This document shows, one piece after another, positions 12,311 to 23,869 of a DNA stretch of 64,000 nt. The position numbers were made by a program, and so were the translations under genes. The stretch's first letter is position 1, and each line of letters starts with the position of its first letter. The notes under the pieces were generated by a model. It did no database searches. It was given only the letters and a program-made list of their open reading frames with translations, and had not been told where the DNA came from. The DNA comes from Druceiella hillmani (lineage: Eukaryota; Arthropoda; Insecta; Lepidoptera; Hepialidae): NCBI GenBank assembly GCA_039881145.1, contig JAYKKI010000008.1, positions 34,668,501 to 34,732,500 on the forward strand, in the 5' to 3' direction.

Positions 12311-13539
12311 TGAGTGGTAAAGGGAAAAAAATTATTCCTTTTTTTTTCAATGAATCTTTTTCATCCTGGATAATTTTTATTAAGTTTTATAAAAATAATT
12401 TAATTTGATATTTGCTGTTGTGACGTTGAAATTTTAACTAATTTCTTGTCATGACACTAACGATGGTAGTGATCTTTTGGTACTGAGATGCAATTGCAGT
12501 CGCAAATTATACACTTTCATTTGTTTTATTGATTATTAATTTACTTGAAATAACAATATATAATAGTCTGGCCACGCTTTCCGTTCCACCGTCATTATCT
12601 TCTATGAGAGCTATCGGAGTAAATCTCAAAAAAAGTTTTCACATTAAGTAAAATCATTGTAACTTTAAACCATGAGGTTAATTTCATTTTAGTTTATATT
12701 TCGCGCATCATTTAAAGTATATGACTTGTTTATTGTAAAAATACCAAATACTGATTAAATATTTATTTAAAATGTGAAAGGTGACTTAATTTTGAAGGTA
12801 AAAAAAAACTAATTTTAAAATATATATCTCTCGATTAGTTTAAATACTGCTGGATCGACCATTTAAACATATGTCTCTAATAGCAATTTAATAAAGTACA
12901 AAGAAAATATTTGTAAATATGAATTTTTGTACCAACCCAAATATTTTAATAACTTTAATTTTGAAAGATAAAAACAGGACTTGATAATAGTAATTCATAT
13001 AAGAAAATTGAATGTGAGACAAAGGAGTAAGAAAACTATGCCTTTTGTAAAATGTAACAAAGACTTTTCAATAAAATTAGCATGATCACCGTTCAACATT
13101 TACCTATATTCAACTAGTTAGTTAATTTGGTTTTTTTGAGGCAACCCTTTAGTAGATTTTCATACATAGGATAAACCTTTAAAAGATTTACAATTACCAT
13201 TTTCTCTGAATTAACCATTTCTCAGGTATTATTTTGTCAAGCACAACTTTTCGGTACCAATCGTCATAATAATGACGATTGTTTTTTCCAAATATTCAGT
13301 TTCATCCTGCATTGCATAAGTGATAGTAATAAGCGTTAACACAAAATTATACAGGAAATCAATTTGCGAAGAGTATTGGCCATTCAGTCGAGTATCACTT
13401 TGGAGCATCCTAGTACTTTCTAACTAATATTTTAAATGCGAAACTCACCTTGTTTGTTTGTTTATCTCACGCTTGCCCTTCAACTACTCAACTAACCTTT
13501 ATGTAATTTTTCATTCATATAGGCTTTTTATACATATGG
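12311..13539. other. AT-rich DNA, nothing recognised
   Basis: No gene seen. A 10-bp perfect hairpin (CAATCGTCAT and ATGACGATTG, 13,258-13,281) lies within it. Confidence 0.5.
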
Positions 13540-13705
13540 GAAAGGTAGTATCAAGAAAATTCTTTTGCTGGAATAGAATTTATGTCTTTTCTTGTTTCTG
13601 TGCTTCAAAGGAGAGAAAACTGAAGCCTTATAAAAGTATTCGCGTAACTGTCCACCTATCTGTCGGCTATAGCCATTTTTCTTATAAACCATTTGTCGCA
13701 GAGCC
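13540..13705 (+). repeat. Dispersed insect repeat ('AAAGCCTTATAA' family), copy 2
   Basis: GAGAGAAAACTGAAGCCTTA with the upstream AGAATTTATGTC block matches the complement of 46,050-46,140 (GGAAGAAAACTGAACCCCTA with AGAATTTATTTC) and, more loosely, 2,775-2,845. An 83-codon frame overlaps it (13,458-13,709), and its translation shares KERKLKPY with GRKLNPY from the 46-kb copy, which reflects shared DNA rather than a known protein. Confidence 0.45.
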
Positions 13706-13721
13706 TTAATATTTGATACAG

Positions 13722-13790
13722 CATATTAAATCCCATATTAGTAATACAAATCAGTTAATAATCGAATGTATTCACGACGAAATTTTTGAG
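13722..13790 (+). repeat. ~65 bp direct repeat, copy 1
   Basis: TATTAAATCCCATA, then ATACAAATCA and TTAATAATCGAAT, recur in the same order at 15,477-15,540. Same orientation, 1.75 kb apart. Possibly the downstream part of the repeat at 13,540. Confidence 0.6.
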
Positions 13791-15475
13791 GGGAAAATGA
13801 AGTACCCGAAACTTTTTTTAAATTTTCGGTCTCGTGTTAAAAGTAGAGTAGTAAGAATTCCAAAAGTATTTTGTTGAGAATTTTATGTAAAATAGTTTCT
13901 ATAGATATTGCTATGAATGATCAAACAATTATTTTCATCCGCCTTGCCTCTGAAATTGACATTATTAAAATAGTGAAAAATATTTTGTGAATAAATACTT
14001 TGGTAAAAATACCTTAAATATTTTTGTAAATTTAAATGCGAGTTGTGTGTTGTGTGTGGGCACAAGTTTTTTTAATAATTAACAAATTAACTTTTTGGCG
14101 AGCATAAATATGAATAGTATAAATGAAAACATGTTACGGAAACGTGTCAACTTCCTGCCGGGCATAAGATTTTTGAATCACGCCATTATTTGGATGTGTG
14201 TATCTCAATCTACTTAGATTTTAATGTCAAGTTTTATTATTTTCACAAGTATGTTCTTTTTAGGTTATACTACCATTTTTCTCTTTTCCATGCAAGGAAA
14301 ATCGAAATAAAGATAAAGTGAGTTATTTGATATAATCTTCCCGTCAAAATGTTTAAAATATTGCTTCATATAATATTGCAACCATGTTCCTGCGATAGTT
14401 GCGTTTTTTAATTAAACTCTTAATTTCAAATCATTCTTCTGTATGTTAACATTAAATTATAACATAATGCAAGAAACGGCAAAAATTAAGTTCTCGTTAA
14501 AATTGCCTTTATCTTAAACCTAAAAAGGGTTTTTCGTAAAAAAGATGCCGTGCTAATGTTTTAATTAAACAAAAAATTATTTTACCCTTTTGCTACATCT
14601 GATTTTTGAAACTCATTGCTTAATTTCTACGATTTCTCGGAAAACACTTTGCATTTTCCTATAATACTCCATTAAATATCCCGTTGCTTTGCGAGACTAT
14701 TTTTCGCTTTCTTTTTTTGAACACATTTTTATGTAGAGATTTCCCCTTTGTTCCTCATTCAAAACAAAATTATAGGTTCAATTACACGCATGTTACTTGT
14801 AGCATCTCCTTGCTGTAAAAGATAAGTGTGCACTACTGGTTTAAACTTCATTTTAGTTTTTAAATGATTATAGAAATACCTTGCGCTCTATTGTTTCAGA
14901 TTTATCTAGGCTGAAAATAAGTCTAAAACATATATAGCTAAATTCCCACATTACCCCTATTGTAACTTTAAATAATAACCAATTGGTATTGATTTAATTG
15001 AAATAAAATAAACGTTTCAAAAATTTATATTTTTCTGCCTTTTGACGTCACCGGTGATGATATTATGAATCATATATATTTGGCAAAGAGTAGGTAAACA
15101 GGAATATTCTTATATTTGCAATATTAAATATTGCTGGTACGTCGGTTCTAGTTTCAATAATAGCCTTTGAAAATATAGGTAACACTGTAATTTTAGATTA
15201 GGGCAAACAGTCGGTCGGGAGCTCATACGCTTGAATCTTAGTTCCAGTGAAAGGATGTGTAAAATCTGATTAATAAAAACATTTTTGTTATTAAATTTAT
15301 TAATTTTTGTTATTGAATTATATAACTAAATATTCCCTTTATTTTTTATGTATGTAATTTAATTCTTTTTTAACTTTTAAACTTATTAGAATGAAGAAAA
15401 TTCAATAAATTTCACTAAGTTTTCAGGTACAGTTAAGAGAATCTTTTGGCGTAGAATCTAAATAGTTGATAAAAC
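13791..15475. other. AT-rich DNA, nothing recognised
   Basis: No coding frame or structured element could be supported. Confidence 0.55.
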
Positions 15476-15545
15476 CTATTAAATCCCATATATGTTATAC
15501 AAATCACTTAATAATCGAATATATTTACACAGTTATTGCCGCGGT
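15476..15545 (+). repeat. ~65 bp direct repeat, copy 2
   Basis: Partner of 13,722-13,790, with TTAATAATCGAATATATT shared except for single mismatches. The following sequence (ATATCTCAAAAACTA) resembles a phrase at 42,460. Confidence 0.55.
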
Positions 15546-15879
15546 CGGTAACGAAAATATTCCATATCTCAAAAACTACCTAAAATATCTTATTCAAACT
15601 AATTTTCATTGAAAGTTTAAGTTCGTTTACTATAATTTTTTCATAATTTCCTACACTTCAGTTGAAAAGTTAGATGGGGTGGGGAATGGTACATTTATAA
15701 GATTTTAGAAGCGCATATCTCACTCACATGTTTTTGCCATTTAGCTGGGAAATCTAAACATGACAAGTCCTTCCATTTAGTTGAGTAAATTTTGTAATGA
15801 TGTTCACTTTTGAAGGAAATTTAAGAAGAAATTAATTTTTTTTAAATCTAATATTAACCAGTGAATAAAAGGTCTCTTT

Positions 15880-16260
15880 CTATTTAAGCATGAGAAAACG
15901 AGGATTTCCAAATCCAGCTTATTATTTCAAACAACATGTGACCGCATACAATAGTCAAAGCAACTGATACTGTACTTGTTTTCTAATCAAAACTATAGTC
16001 ATGTGTGATGATCATACATTTCTAGTTAATTTTTTTTTGCAATAATAATAAGAAAATAAAAGAATATGTAATACATACGGAACTTTGATACATTTTTCTT
16101 CGTGAGAATTTCTCCGCCACAATCATTTATGCACTTTCCGAAGTCCACGTGAGCATACGCGTGAATGATCAGACATCAACAAGACACTAGTTGCCGAATC
16201 AGCCATTATTGCACGGGGTAGAGCACTGACTTTGATGAATTTATGTAGTGTGACGGTTAC
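15880..16260 (-). repeat. Dispersed repeat family R, copy R4 (minus strand)
   Basis: Read on the minus strand, it starts with CATCAAAGTCAGTGC and GCTGATTCGGCAAC, as at 43,548-43,600. It then has a GCTCACGTGGACTTC block and CACGAAGAAAAAT, as at 38,725-38,790, and finally TTGCTTTGACTAT and ACATGTTGTTT, as at 38,895-38,925. Four copies share this order of blocks. No ORF. Likely a decayed non-autonomous transposon. Confidence 0.6.
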
Positions 16261-16494
16261 AATTCTCAATGTCACGAGAGTGCCTATTGTTGGTAGAGTT
16301 ATTGTTATTTGTAATATAAGGTATTTTTAGGAAATTAAGAAGTAAATACTCATTAACCTGAAGGGTATTACTCCATATCTCCATAATAGGTTAAGTTTTG
16401 CGATTGATGATTTGTATATTCGAAAATAAAACTTTATTGGATAAATTGCATTGTTACAAATGAATGTTATATTTCCTAATATTTTTAGTGTAGG

Positions 16495-16575
16495 TTACTC
16501 ACAATTAAATGGTACTCACAATTACTCACAATTAAATGGTACTTACGGTTACTCACAATGGTAGCTTACTGTTAT
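16495..16575 (+). repeat. 27-bp minisatellite, three units
   Basis: TTACTCACAATTAAATGGTA begins at 16,495 and again at 16,522. A third, diverged unit (TTACTCACAATGGTA) begins at 16,549. The period is exactly 27. Confidence 0.85.
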
Positions 16576-16831
16576 TCAAATAACATTAAAAAAGAAACAT
16601 TTTATTCTCAATGTCCCATGGTACGTTCGAAACAATGAACTACACCGTGACATTAAATTAGTTTCCGAAATGATCAAAGATACGCATCGTGCATTTATTG
16701 AATCATAAAAGCTCTGGGGTGTAAGCGATTATCAATAAGGTGGATATGCAATGACAACTCAAGAGAAAAAAGGTCATGAAATTATGATTTAAAATCCTGT
16801 TAAATACTGGAAATCCGTGATAATTACAAAA

Positions 16832-16985
16832 AATGAAGTAAAATTCGCTAGTTCATCTACTTTAGTGCAAATGTGATTGTCCGTTATAATTTTTCCATCA
16901 TAATCGTCTGTCATAATTTCATAAAATTACAAAGTTAATTATGTCCTTATATAGTTATTAAACAATCACACAATTTTACTTCATT
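16832..16985. mobile_element. MITE-like element, 14-bp TIRs and 5-bp flanking repeat
   Basis: AATGAAGTAAAATT at 16,832-16,845 is the exact reverse complement of AATTTTACTTCATT at 16,972-16,985, and CAAAA flanks both sides (16,827-16,831 and 16,986-16,990). The length is 154 bases and there is no ORF. A third copy of the terminal motif lies at 16,990-17,003 and forms a perfect 14-bp hairpin with the right end across a 4-base loop. This fits a small non-autonomous DNA transposon, but AT richness makes short TIRs and TSDs easier by chance. Confidence 0.4.
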
Positions 16986-17003
16986 CAAAAATGAAGTAAA
17001 ATT
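16972..17003. repeat. Perfect 14-bp inverted repeat, 4-base loop
   Basis: AATTTTACTTCATT, loop CAAA, AATGAAGTAAAATT. See the MITE-like element of which its left arm is the right end. Confidence 0.85.
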
Positions 17004-18340
17004 ACTATCAATTTTCAATTTTATGTTATCGAACGAAACGAGAATTTGAAGAAATAAAAAGGAAATTGGCTAATGAAATCGACGTTAGACACCATATATT
17101 TATAAATATGATTCTGCACATATAGAAATTTCTTCATAGTTTTCTTTAATATTTTGTTACTGTAAAGCACCAGTTAAATAAAATTCTTTTGTTCATATTA
17201 TATGATAAATGCATATTTTTCTGTGTTTCTTATTTTCTGGAAATTTTTTAGGGTTTTTAATTTAAGAAAGGTTTAAAATACGTATTAAAATTTTCAATAA
17301 TATGCCTATAAAAAATAGTATTTAAATGGAGGTATCTTCTACATAAAACTTAGTTGGCTATTTCTTGACAATACTGATTTTTACCATTCTATGTGACTTA
17401 ATGTAACGTTTTATTTATAAATAATATTTTATATTCCCACAGTAATTGGCCAATACATGAGCAGAAAAGTATTCCAGTGCACGAAATATAGAAAAACGAA
17501 ATCTTGTTTTCCGGTTGAAATTTAAATTATACAGGCTTTATTTTAACATGTTTGTAAAAAACTGTAATGTTATAACTAATCCGAGACCCAACATAAAACA
17601 AAATAAACATTTAAGTAAGAAAAGATCATATTAAATTAAAGATATGCTGGTGCCACGACACTTGACATTCCACTTGACATTCTACAGCATATAACTTCTG
17701 CACGTGTCAGGGTTACCAGTAAAAAGTAAAAGTAATAATCAACCTTCTTATCTGTAAAATTGAAAACAATGAAATTATTAGTGACTGACGGCATTATTAT
17801 AATATTTCAAAAACCTTTACGCTGCTTAGATTTTGTCATTGGTGTCATTGTTATCGCGCTATTACATTTTAGTTAAAAGAAAATGTATTTTTCTTTCCAT
17901 CCCAGTGTACAGGCACATGCACATACTGTCCTGTCGTTTAAACATATTTTTAGGAAACATTTTCCACCCCTATACGATAACCTCTTAAAAGTAGCGTTTT
18001 GGAGTGTAACTAGGCTTTTGTGGTACATTACTTTATACGTTTTCTCTACCTGCTGAATTCATTCAGAGGCACAGTGGAAATTAAATTACTTACTCGTAAT
18101 AAGATCACTTTAATTACATAAAAAGATTTTGTATGCATGGCTAATTCGGACTTCGAATGAATTATGTATCTTAAGTGTCGTTATTTTAGTTTAAAATTTG
18201 AACTCTTCTTTACAGAAATAATTTGATTGTAACATTTGTGATTTCAATTTGGGTGTAATTTACTAAATTATGTTTTTATATTTTAGTAAAGAATATATAT
18301 AAATACTGTATGTACGGCCATAGGCTATAGTATCTGAAAA
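17004..18340. other. AT-rich DNA, nothing recognised
   Basis: A short duplication (CTTGACATTC near 17,660) is the only structure noted. Confidence 0.5.
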
Positions 18341-18360
18341 TGTGTGTGTCTGTGTGTGTA

Positions 18361-18420
<60 letters not shown>

Positions 18421-18424
18421 TATA
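18341..18424. repeat. (GT)n-(TA)n compound microsatellite
   Basis: About 28 bases of GT/GTAT followed by about 50 bases of TA. Confidence 0.95.
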
Positions 18425-19584
18425 AGTAAGAGAAATGTATTTCTATTTATACGCTTCTCTAAGTTTTTAGCTTTAAGAGCTTTAATGCAATATAATTTGA
18501 ATTTAGAAGTTCTTGGGTTCGGATCTTTAAAATAATTTTTTTCTTATTTTTAAGGATAAAAAAAATACAAATTTTGTTGCTCTTACTTCTGTATATAAAT
18601 AGTTATATATTTCTAAAATAAATTATTAGAAGATTTCCAACCAACATAAATTAGTACGTTTCATACACAGTTTTTACTAAATATATATATAGACACGCAG
18701 AAACCTCAAAGGGGTAATAAAAAAAGTCAAAGCAGGAAAGTCAGACGCGATTCTATAGGTAAAATCTATAGGATGGTTTAAATAAGACGCCAACACACCA
18801 TTTTATTTTCCGGAAAACCTAATTTTTTAGGTATTTATTTAAGATAAAATAAAATATCTGATCTAGTGTTAATTTAATTCCATTTCTTCAATCAAATATA
18901 AAAAATAACGTGTTAACTACATTGAAAAAATTCCATTGAGAACCTAATTTTTAACATAGTTTTCATTACATATATTTTCCTTCTATAAGATGAAATAGCC
19001 AAATCCTATGAAAAGCTTTTTTGAAATCTATATATGTGGAATCGAGTTATGTCTCGCAATCAATTGATTTGCAAACATATTGTATTTACACGAGGAAATT
19101 GGTGAGTGTTTGCCGACTCCGAACCAATCTAAGCTATTCCCCTATATATTGACGCAAAATTGAATTTAACTTACCATAAACTGCTTTTTCGAATTGGTAT
19201 TACCGGCAAAATTGATATTGGTCGGTAGTTTTCTACAGATTGTTTATTTTCAGACTGAAGTATCGACCTAACTTTTGCAATTTTCCAGCCCAACTTTTTT
19301 ATCATTAACTGCTTTTACCCATGTCATTATAATATGAATAACCTATGACCAAAAATGTATTTAATAAAAAATAATGTATAAATCTGACATATATAGGAAT
19401 ATGTTAATTGTATTCAAAATCTTAAATTTTCATGAAATTTGATCGCTAAACTTTAACTCCGCACACACGTACTCCAATGCAGGTCCGAACTTGGGCGAAA
19501 TTACAAAAAAGTTCGTTAAAGGCCATTAGGCCACCCCACACTTGCGTCGGCCTTTATAAAATGGCAAGACCTATTAACTGTTTT
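18425..19584. other. AT-rich DNA, nothing recognised
   Basis: No gene. 19,455-19,560 is somewhat GC-richer (GCAGGTCCGAACTTGGGCG, CACCCCACACTTGCGTCGG) but carries no recognisable feature. Confidence 0.45.
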
Positions 19585-19672
19585 GTTTCTACGCAAACCT
19601 AAAAGTAACTTATGATTTTAAAGTTGATAATTGACTCTCGAGATAAACTAAGGGAGTAAGTCTGTTGCACAA
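19585..19672 (+). repeat. Dispersed ~60-80 bp repeat, copy 1
   Basis: CCTAAAAGTAACTTATGA and TGATAATTGACTCTCGA match the complement of 25,116-25,185. The next bases, AAGGGAGTAAGTCTGTTGC, recur with one mismatch at 20,769. Confidence 0.6.
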
Positions 19673-20212
19673 TACGGAACTTTTTTGCTATAAGTGTATA
19701 ATTACAAATTTGAAATGAACAAAGAAAATTTAGAAAGTCATTATGCCAGTTAGGGAAGCATACTGTTTCTATTAATGCAGACGAGTGTAGTATAATTTAG
19801 TATAATTATATGTATAATTTAGTATAATTATATCCATTATTAACCGGAAATGAGCAAGGGATACAATTTTTCAGAGCAAGAAACACCGTAAGTATTTTAC
19901 ACCGTTGATTCATGTTACTGAAAACAATTTTAATTAAAAACTAAAACGTATATTTTTTTCGGATTTATAAAATTCTATATGTAATATATAATTTTATTCT
20001 GAGTCATCAGCTCAGCGACCTTATACCTCTATACTAGGCGGAGTTAACATAATTTTCCTTTATTTCGTGACAAATTTATCACTACAAATTGGTAAATTTC
20101 TAAAAAAATTAACATAAAAACCGGTTGTAAAGTAATCATCATGAAAATTAACAATGGTTTTACTGTTTTCTGACATCACTTATTTATATTTTGCTCCCTT
20201 GTGTTAATCCAG

Positions 20213-20219
20213 ATATATA

Positions 20220-20292
<73 letters not shown>

Positions 20293-20316
20293 TATATATA
20301 TATATATATATATATC

Positions 20317-20373
<57 letters not shown>
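20213..20373. repeat. Long (AT)n microsatellite with interruptions
   Basis: About 160 bases of AT dinucleotide with a few single interruptions (TTT, GT, TT, CT, AC). Predicted Tyr/Ile-rich ORFs on both strands are translation of the repeat and not genes. Confidence 0.95.
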
Positions 20374-20377
<4 letters not shown>

Positions 20378-20768
20378 GTAGCTCATTGTTTTTTGATTAC
20401 TTTTTATAAAATGTACTGTTACAGTATAGTACTTCACTAATTAACTTTCTTAAAGGGGGCTGCAACTGACAATTATTAAAACTCTATTGACGAGCATCTG
20501 GGCTAAAATTGAGATATTTGTAATTGTGATATTTTAGTTTGTTAATAAATTTTAAGACTCTTATTAAAAATTATTTTCTATCCTCAAGTAACTGCAAGAG
20601 ATTTACCCAATATTTTTTTTAAATTGCAGAATATTCTAACACTGAAATTGAAGTATTAAACATTTCAGAAGAATGGGCACATATTTAGACAATAACTCTC
20701 TCCTTGTTAAAGTGTAAGAAATATGTTATGACTTAAAAGTACGAAAAGTTAACCTCTCCTTTATAAAT

Positions 20769-20790
20769 CAAGGGAGTAAGTGTGTTGCTG
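20769..20790 (+). repeat. Partial copy of the 19.6-kb repeat
   Basis: AAGGGAGTAAGTGTGTTGC matches 19,651-19,669 with one mismatch. Confidence 0.5.
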
Positions 20791-20839
20791 GTACTGTTCA
20801 TTAAATATAAAATAAAACTATTCTGTTCATTAAACAATT

Positions 20840-21660
20840 TCAGAAATTGCCATTCCTGACCAGTAGCCTGTGTATACAAAATCCCGGAACATACTGTTAC
20901 GTAGATATATGAAAGTGCATAACTATATCGGAGAAAGTTTCACCCAAAAAAAAATGTGAAACTTTCCAGTGAAGATGTGAGTATTGTCTGGATTGTTTGG
21001 CTGTGAAATGCGCCTTGAATGTTATTCTTTGATTGAGCTTGAAATAGAAACGATTTTTTTGTTAATATAATAATATTAAATTATTATAAAAGCCTCAATT
21101 CTTCCTGAATTTTCTGAAGAAACTAAACTTATAAAGTTTATGCAGTTAAATTAAAAAACTGGTAATTATATTTGTCAGCTTGATTGTAGGCCACTTTCAA
21201 ATGACTAAAAATTTCTTTGATTTTGTTTATTGAATTACTCACTAGTGAAACATTTTTTCTTCGTTTGCCAAATGACATAGGCTGGCGGACTCTCAGAGGA
21301 TTCTCGTGATGGTCAAGCAACAAATAAGCTTATATCTCTCAAACCTACACCATTTAGGTGGCGATCTCCGACTTCTCTTACATTTTTATCATATCTCTAC
21401 TTCTATGAATCGTAGCGTGATGATATATAGCCTGTAATATTCCTCAATAATGGGCTTTTTAAAATATTTAATGGGGCATCTGGTTTCAGAGGTTAGCTCG
21501 AACACGTAAATAAAAAAATTTTCCCGTTTTATATAGTACTATGGTTATAAAATGTAGCTCATGTTCTTTGCTTTAAGGAGACTTCCACAGTATGGCATGG
21601 ACCCCATTTTTAACTTCTTATCTCATTACGGCCAACTTCATTATAATGCTCATGGGCCTT
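20840..21660 (+). repeat. Dispersed repeat family R, copy R1
   Basis: Blocks shared with 38,640-39,490 in the same order: CGGAACATAC, GAAAGTGCATAA, TTTGGCTGTGAAATGCGC, TTTTCTGAAGAAAC, CACTTTCAAATGAC-like, CCACAGTATGG, and GCCAACTTCATTATA. Divergence is high and indels are frequent. No intact ORF. A 61-codon minus frame at 21,138-21,323 is not conserved in the other copies. Confidence 0.55.
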
Positions 21661-21971
21661 ATTAGTTACTGAGTGCTATCGAAATTGCTTTGAAGGAGAA
21701 TATTGTTATTACTCTTAATTAGTATGATTCTGTACTTACGGGTATGCTTTTCATAGTTTTTGTCACAGTAAATTTGTATATTAAACTAATCTAACTGCGG
21801 TATGTTCTAACACAAAAATCGTAGTTTTTAAATCTGTTTCCATCAAAATGTAAAATTGAATATCAATTAGGTTATTTATGTTTTTGAATTACAATTTTAG
21901 ATGAATTGAAAAAATTAAGTAATATTTAACATGATGATGATGAAAAAATTTAAGTAATATTTGACAGGAAA

Positions 21972-21975
<4 letters not shown>
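21661..21975. other. AT-rich DNA, nothing recognised
   Basis: Contains two nearby copies of TTTAAGTAATATTT-like sequence (21,917 and 21,948). No gene. Confidence 0.5.

Positions 21976-21976
<1 letters not shown>

Positions 21977-22016
<40 letters not shown>
21977..22016. repeat. (TA)n microsatellite
   Basis: About 40 bases of uninterrupted TA. Confidence 0.95.
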
Positions 22017-22017
<1 letters not shown>

Positions 22018-22899
22018 CTCATACAATAATTTATTTACATAAAAGCATAAAATTTATTTAATGTACTGTGTTACCATACCTGCTTATATGTATTAATAAG
22101 TCACTTATGGATTTGTTTTTATGGTCTCCCCTAGATTTTAAATTATGTCAAAGTTGTATGTATTTTTATCTATGAGCTTCAAAATTTGGACATGGTAATA
22201 TGACAATCAAAATTTACTGGTCAATATCTACAGACAACGAAAAATTCTCGCGTTTTATCTCAATAAATCTACAATGTGTTCACGATGAATTTTACGGAAT
22301 ATCAAACTAGAAGTCTTGTTATTCGAAAAATACTGCGTTGGTTAAAAGATAAAAAGAAACCGTCTTTGGATTGACGTAACTAAGCTTAGAACAATTTAGA
22401 ATAGTTTGTTTCCTTTTGAAGAATTGGGGAGAAAAGACGTGACAGACGTGACAGTGTCAACAGCAAAGTAAAGCAGTGATTATATTAGAGTTTGTAGATA
22501 CTTTACTTTAAAAGGCATGAAAAAATTAAATTAAAAAAACACAAATAGGAAATAATAAATTTGGTGACCCCGTAGGTCATGAAAAATAATGATATTAAAT
22601 AATATTTCACATGAAATTGCAATTCCACTTAGCCATTGGTCAACTGGTGATGAGTTTATAACACAAAATGATAAAGTATCCATGTGTAGTTATGATAAAA
22701 ATATGATATGGATACCAAAATCGTTAAATTGAAATCCAATTTAATGAAAATTTGGTTTTGGATTTGCATTAATACTCTTTGCTTTCTAACATTTCTTGCG
22801 AATAAAACTAGATTTATTACAATTTTTGCCATATACCTAGGTAGGACAAGAATAGGTTCTTCAGGTTTTTTTACCTTTTATTAAAACACCGTGCGTGGT
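22017..22899. other. AT-rich DNA, nothing recognised
   Basis: No coding frame. Lies immediately outside the candidate LTR of the minus-strand copia remnant. Confidence 0.5.
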
Positions 22900-22995
22900 T
22901 GTAATAAATTAACATTTATTTTGTAATTTACATAAGTTAATTCATAGTCGTCAGTACATGGCGCTACTTGTTATCTGTATTTTGATAAATTAACA
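22900..22995 (-). mobile_element. Candidate 3' LTR edge of minus-strand copia remnant
   Basis: Read on the minus strand, a purine run (AAGGGGATG, a polypurine-tract-like sequence) is followed by TGTTAATTTATCAAAATAC. The block ends about 96 bases later in ATTTATTACA, so it has the TG...CA ends expected of an LTR. It sits about 200 bases downstream of the decayed RNase H, as a 3' LTR should. A second LTR was not found, and 96 bases is short, so the outer edge is uncertain. Confidence 0.4.
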
Positions 22996-23199
22996 CATCC
23001 CCTTATCAAAATAATGTACCAACATAGACATCGCTATTATAAATAAAATAAAATTTAAAATTACATTACATTCAATGTTGACTACCTTTATCTCTCTCAT
23101 TTACATGTTTGTAATATTAAAAAATTTAGTCAAAATATCGACAGGCTTATCTGCTCTCTTTAAATATTGAATTTCTATCAAACCTTTACTCTCAACTGA

Positions 23200-23700
23200 T
23201 CTGACAAATAAACAACTTTCACTTAGTTTCTTAGCACTTTGGTTATCGTTATAAAGTAATAAAGATCAATTGTTTCTATAACAAATTTTTCAATAATACG
23301 TTTCTATAATACATTTAATTTAAATAAAATATTTCTTACATATAAAGTTTCTTTACTACCTCACAAATAGCTATGTACTCAGCTTCGATACTTGACAAGA
23401 CAATAATTTGCTGATTTTTGCATTAATATCATATTACACTGCTTGATATTTTAAAAATGTATCCAATAAAGTATTTCTTATCATTGGATTTTGAAGCTCA
23501 GTTAACATTTATGTCAGCAGTTAAATCCGAATTTTTCTTTACATATTTCAAATCAAAACGGTTTCATCCATGATTCAGTTACTTTCATTATAATTTTCTT
23601 TTATAACCATTTTCCAGTAACTTTTATTATAATTATTATTATTAAATTGGCTTAAATAACAAACGGCACAGGATATATCTGATTTCTTTAAAATTGACAA
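23200..23700 (-). pseudogene. Ty1/copia RNase H remnant (minus strand)
   Basis: Minus-strand translation gives GYIFKISSSVI followed by QQIIVLSSIEAEYIAICEVV, matching the copia RNase H pattern G-Y-x-F-x(n)-S-x(n)-S-x-x-E-A-E-[YF]. Several stops and frameshifts interrupt it. Farther upstream in the element (around 23,720-23,780) a QQLIDLVSS-like piece corresponds to the end of the reverse transcriptase and is broken by a 20-bp tandem duplication. Confidence 0.75.
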
Positions 23701-23733
23701 ATATAGCGTAGTTTGCTATATTATGTTATTCTA

Positions 23734-23773
23734 TCTATTAGCTGCTGACGAGGTCTATTAGCTGCTGACAGGG
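23734..23773. repeat. 20-bp tandem duplication
   Basis: The 20-base unit beginning TCTATTAGCTGCTGAC occurs twice head to tail. It lies inside the decayed copia reverse transcriptase and shifts its frame. Confidence 0.9.
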
Positions 23774-23869
23774 ATATTAAGTACAAAAACTACTATCTAT
23801 CTCTAACCCTAAGTTTAATTTCATTGGTATACTCTTTTAACCATTTTTTAAATCAAATTTATTCTATAA

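Noticed and set aside
13258..13290. 10-bp hairpin followed by a T run, like a bacterial terminator
   Set aside because: The window is eukaryotic. T runs after short hairpins are common by chance in AT-rich DNA, and no gene lies upstream.
15180..15260. tRNA-like text (AGTCGGTCGGGAGCTCATACG)
   Set aside because: No B box and no cloverleaf pairing could be drawn.
20191..20440. Tyr/Ile repeat ORFs on both strands
   Set aside because: Translation of an AT dinucleotide tract. The same applies to frames at 44.7, 46.9, 49.7, 52.2 and 61.1 kb.
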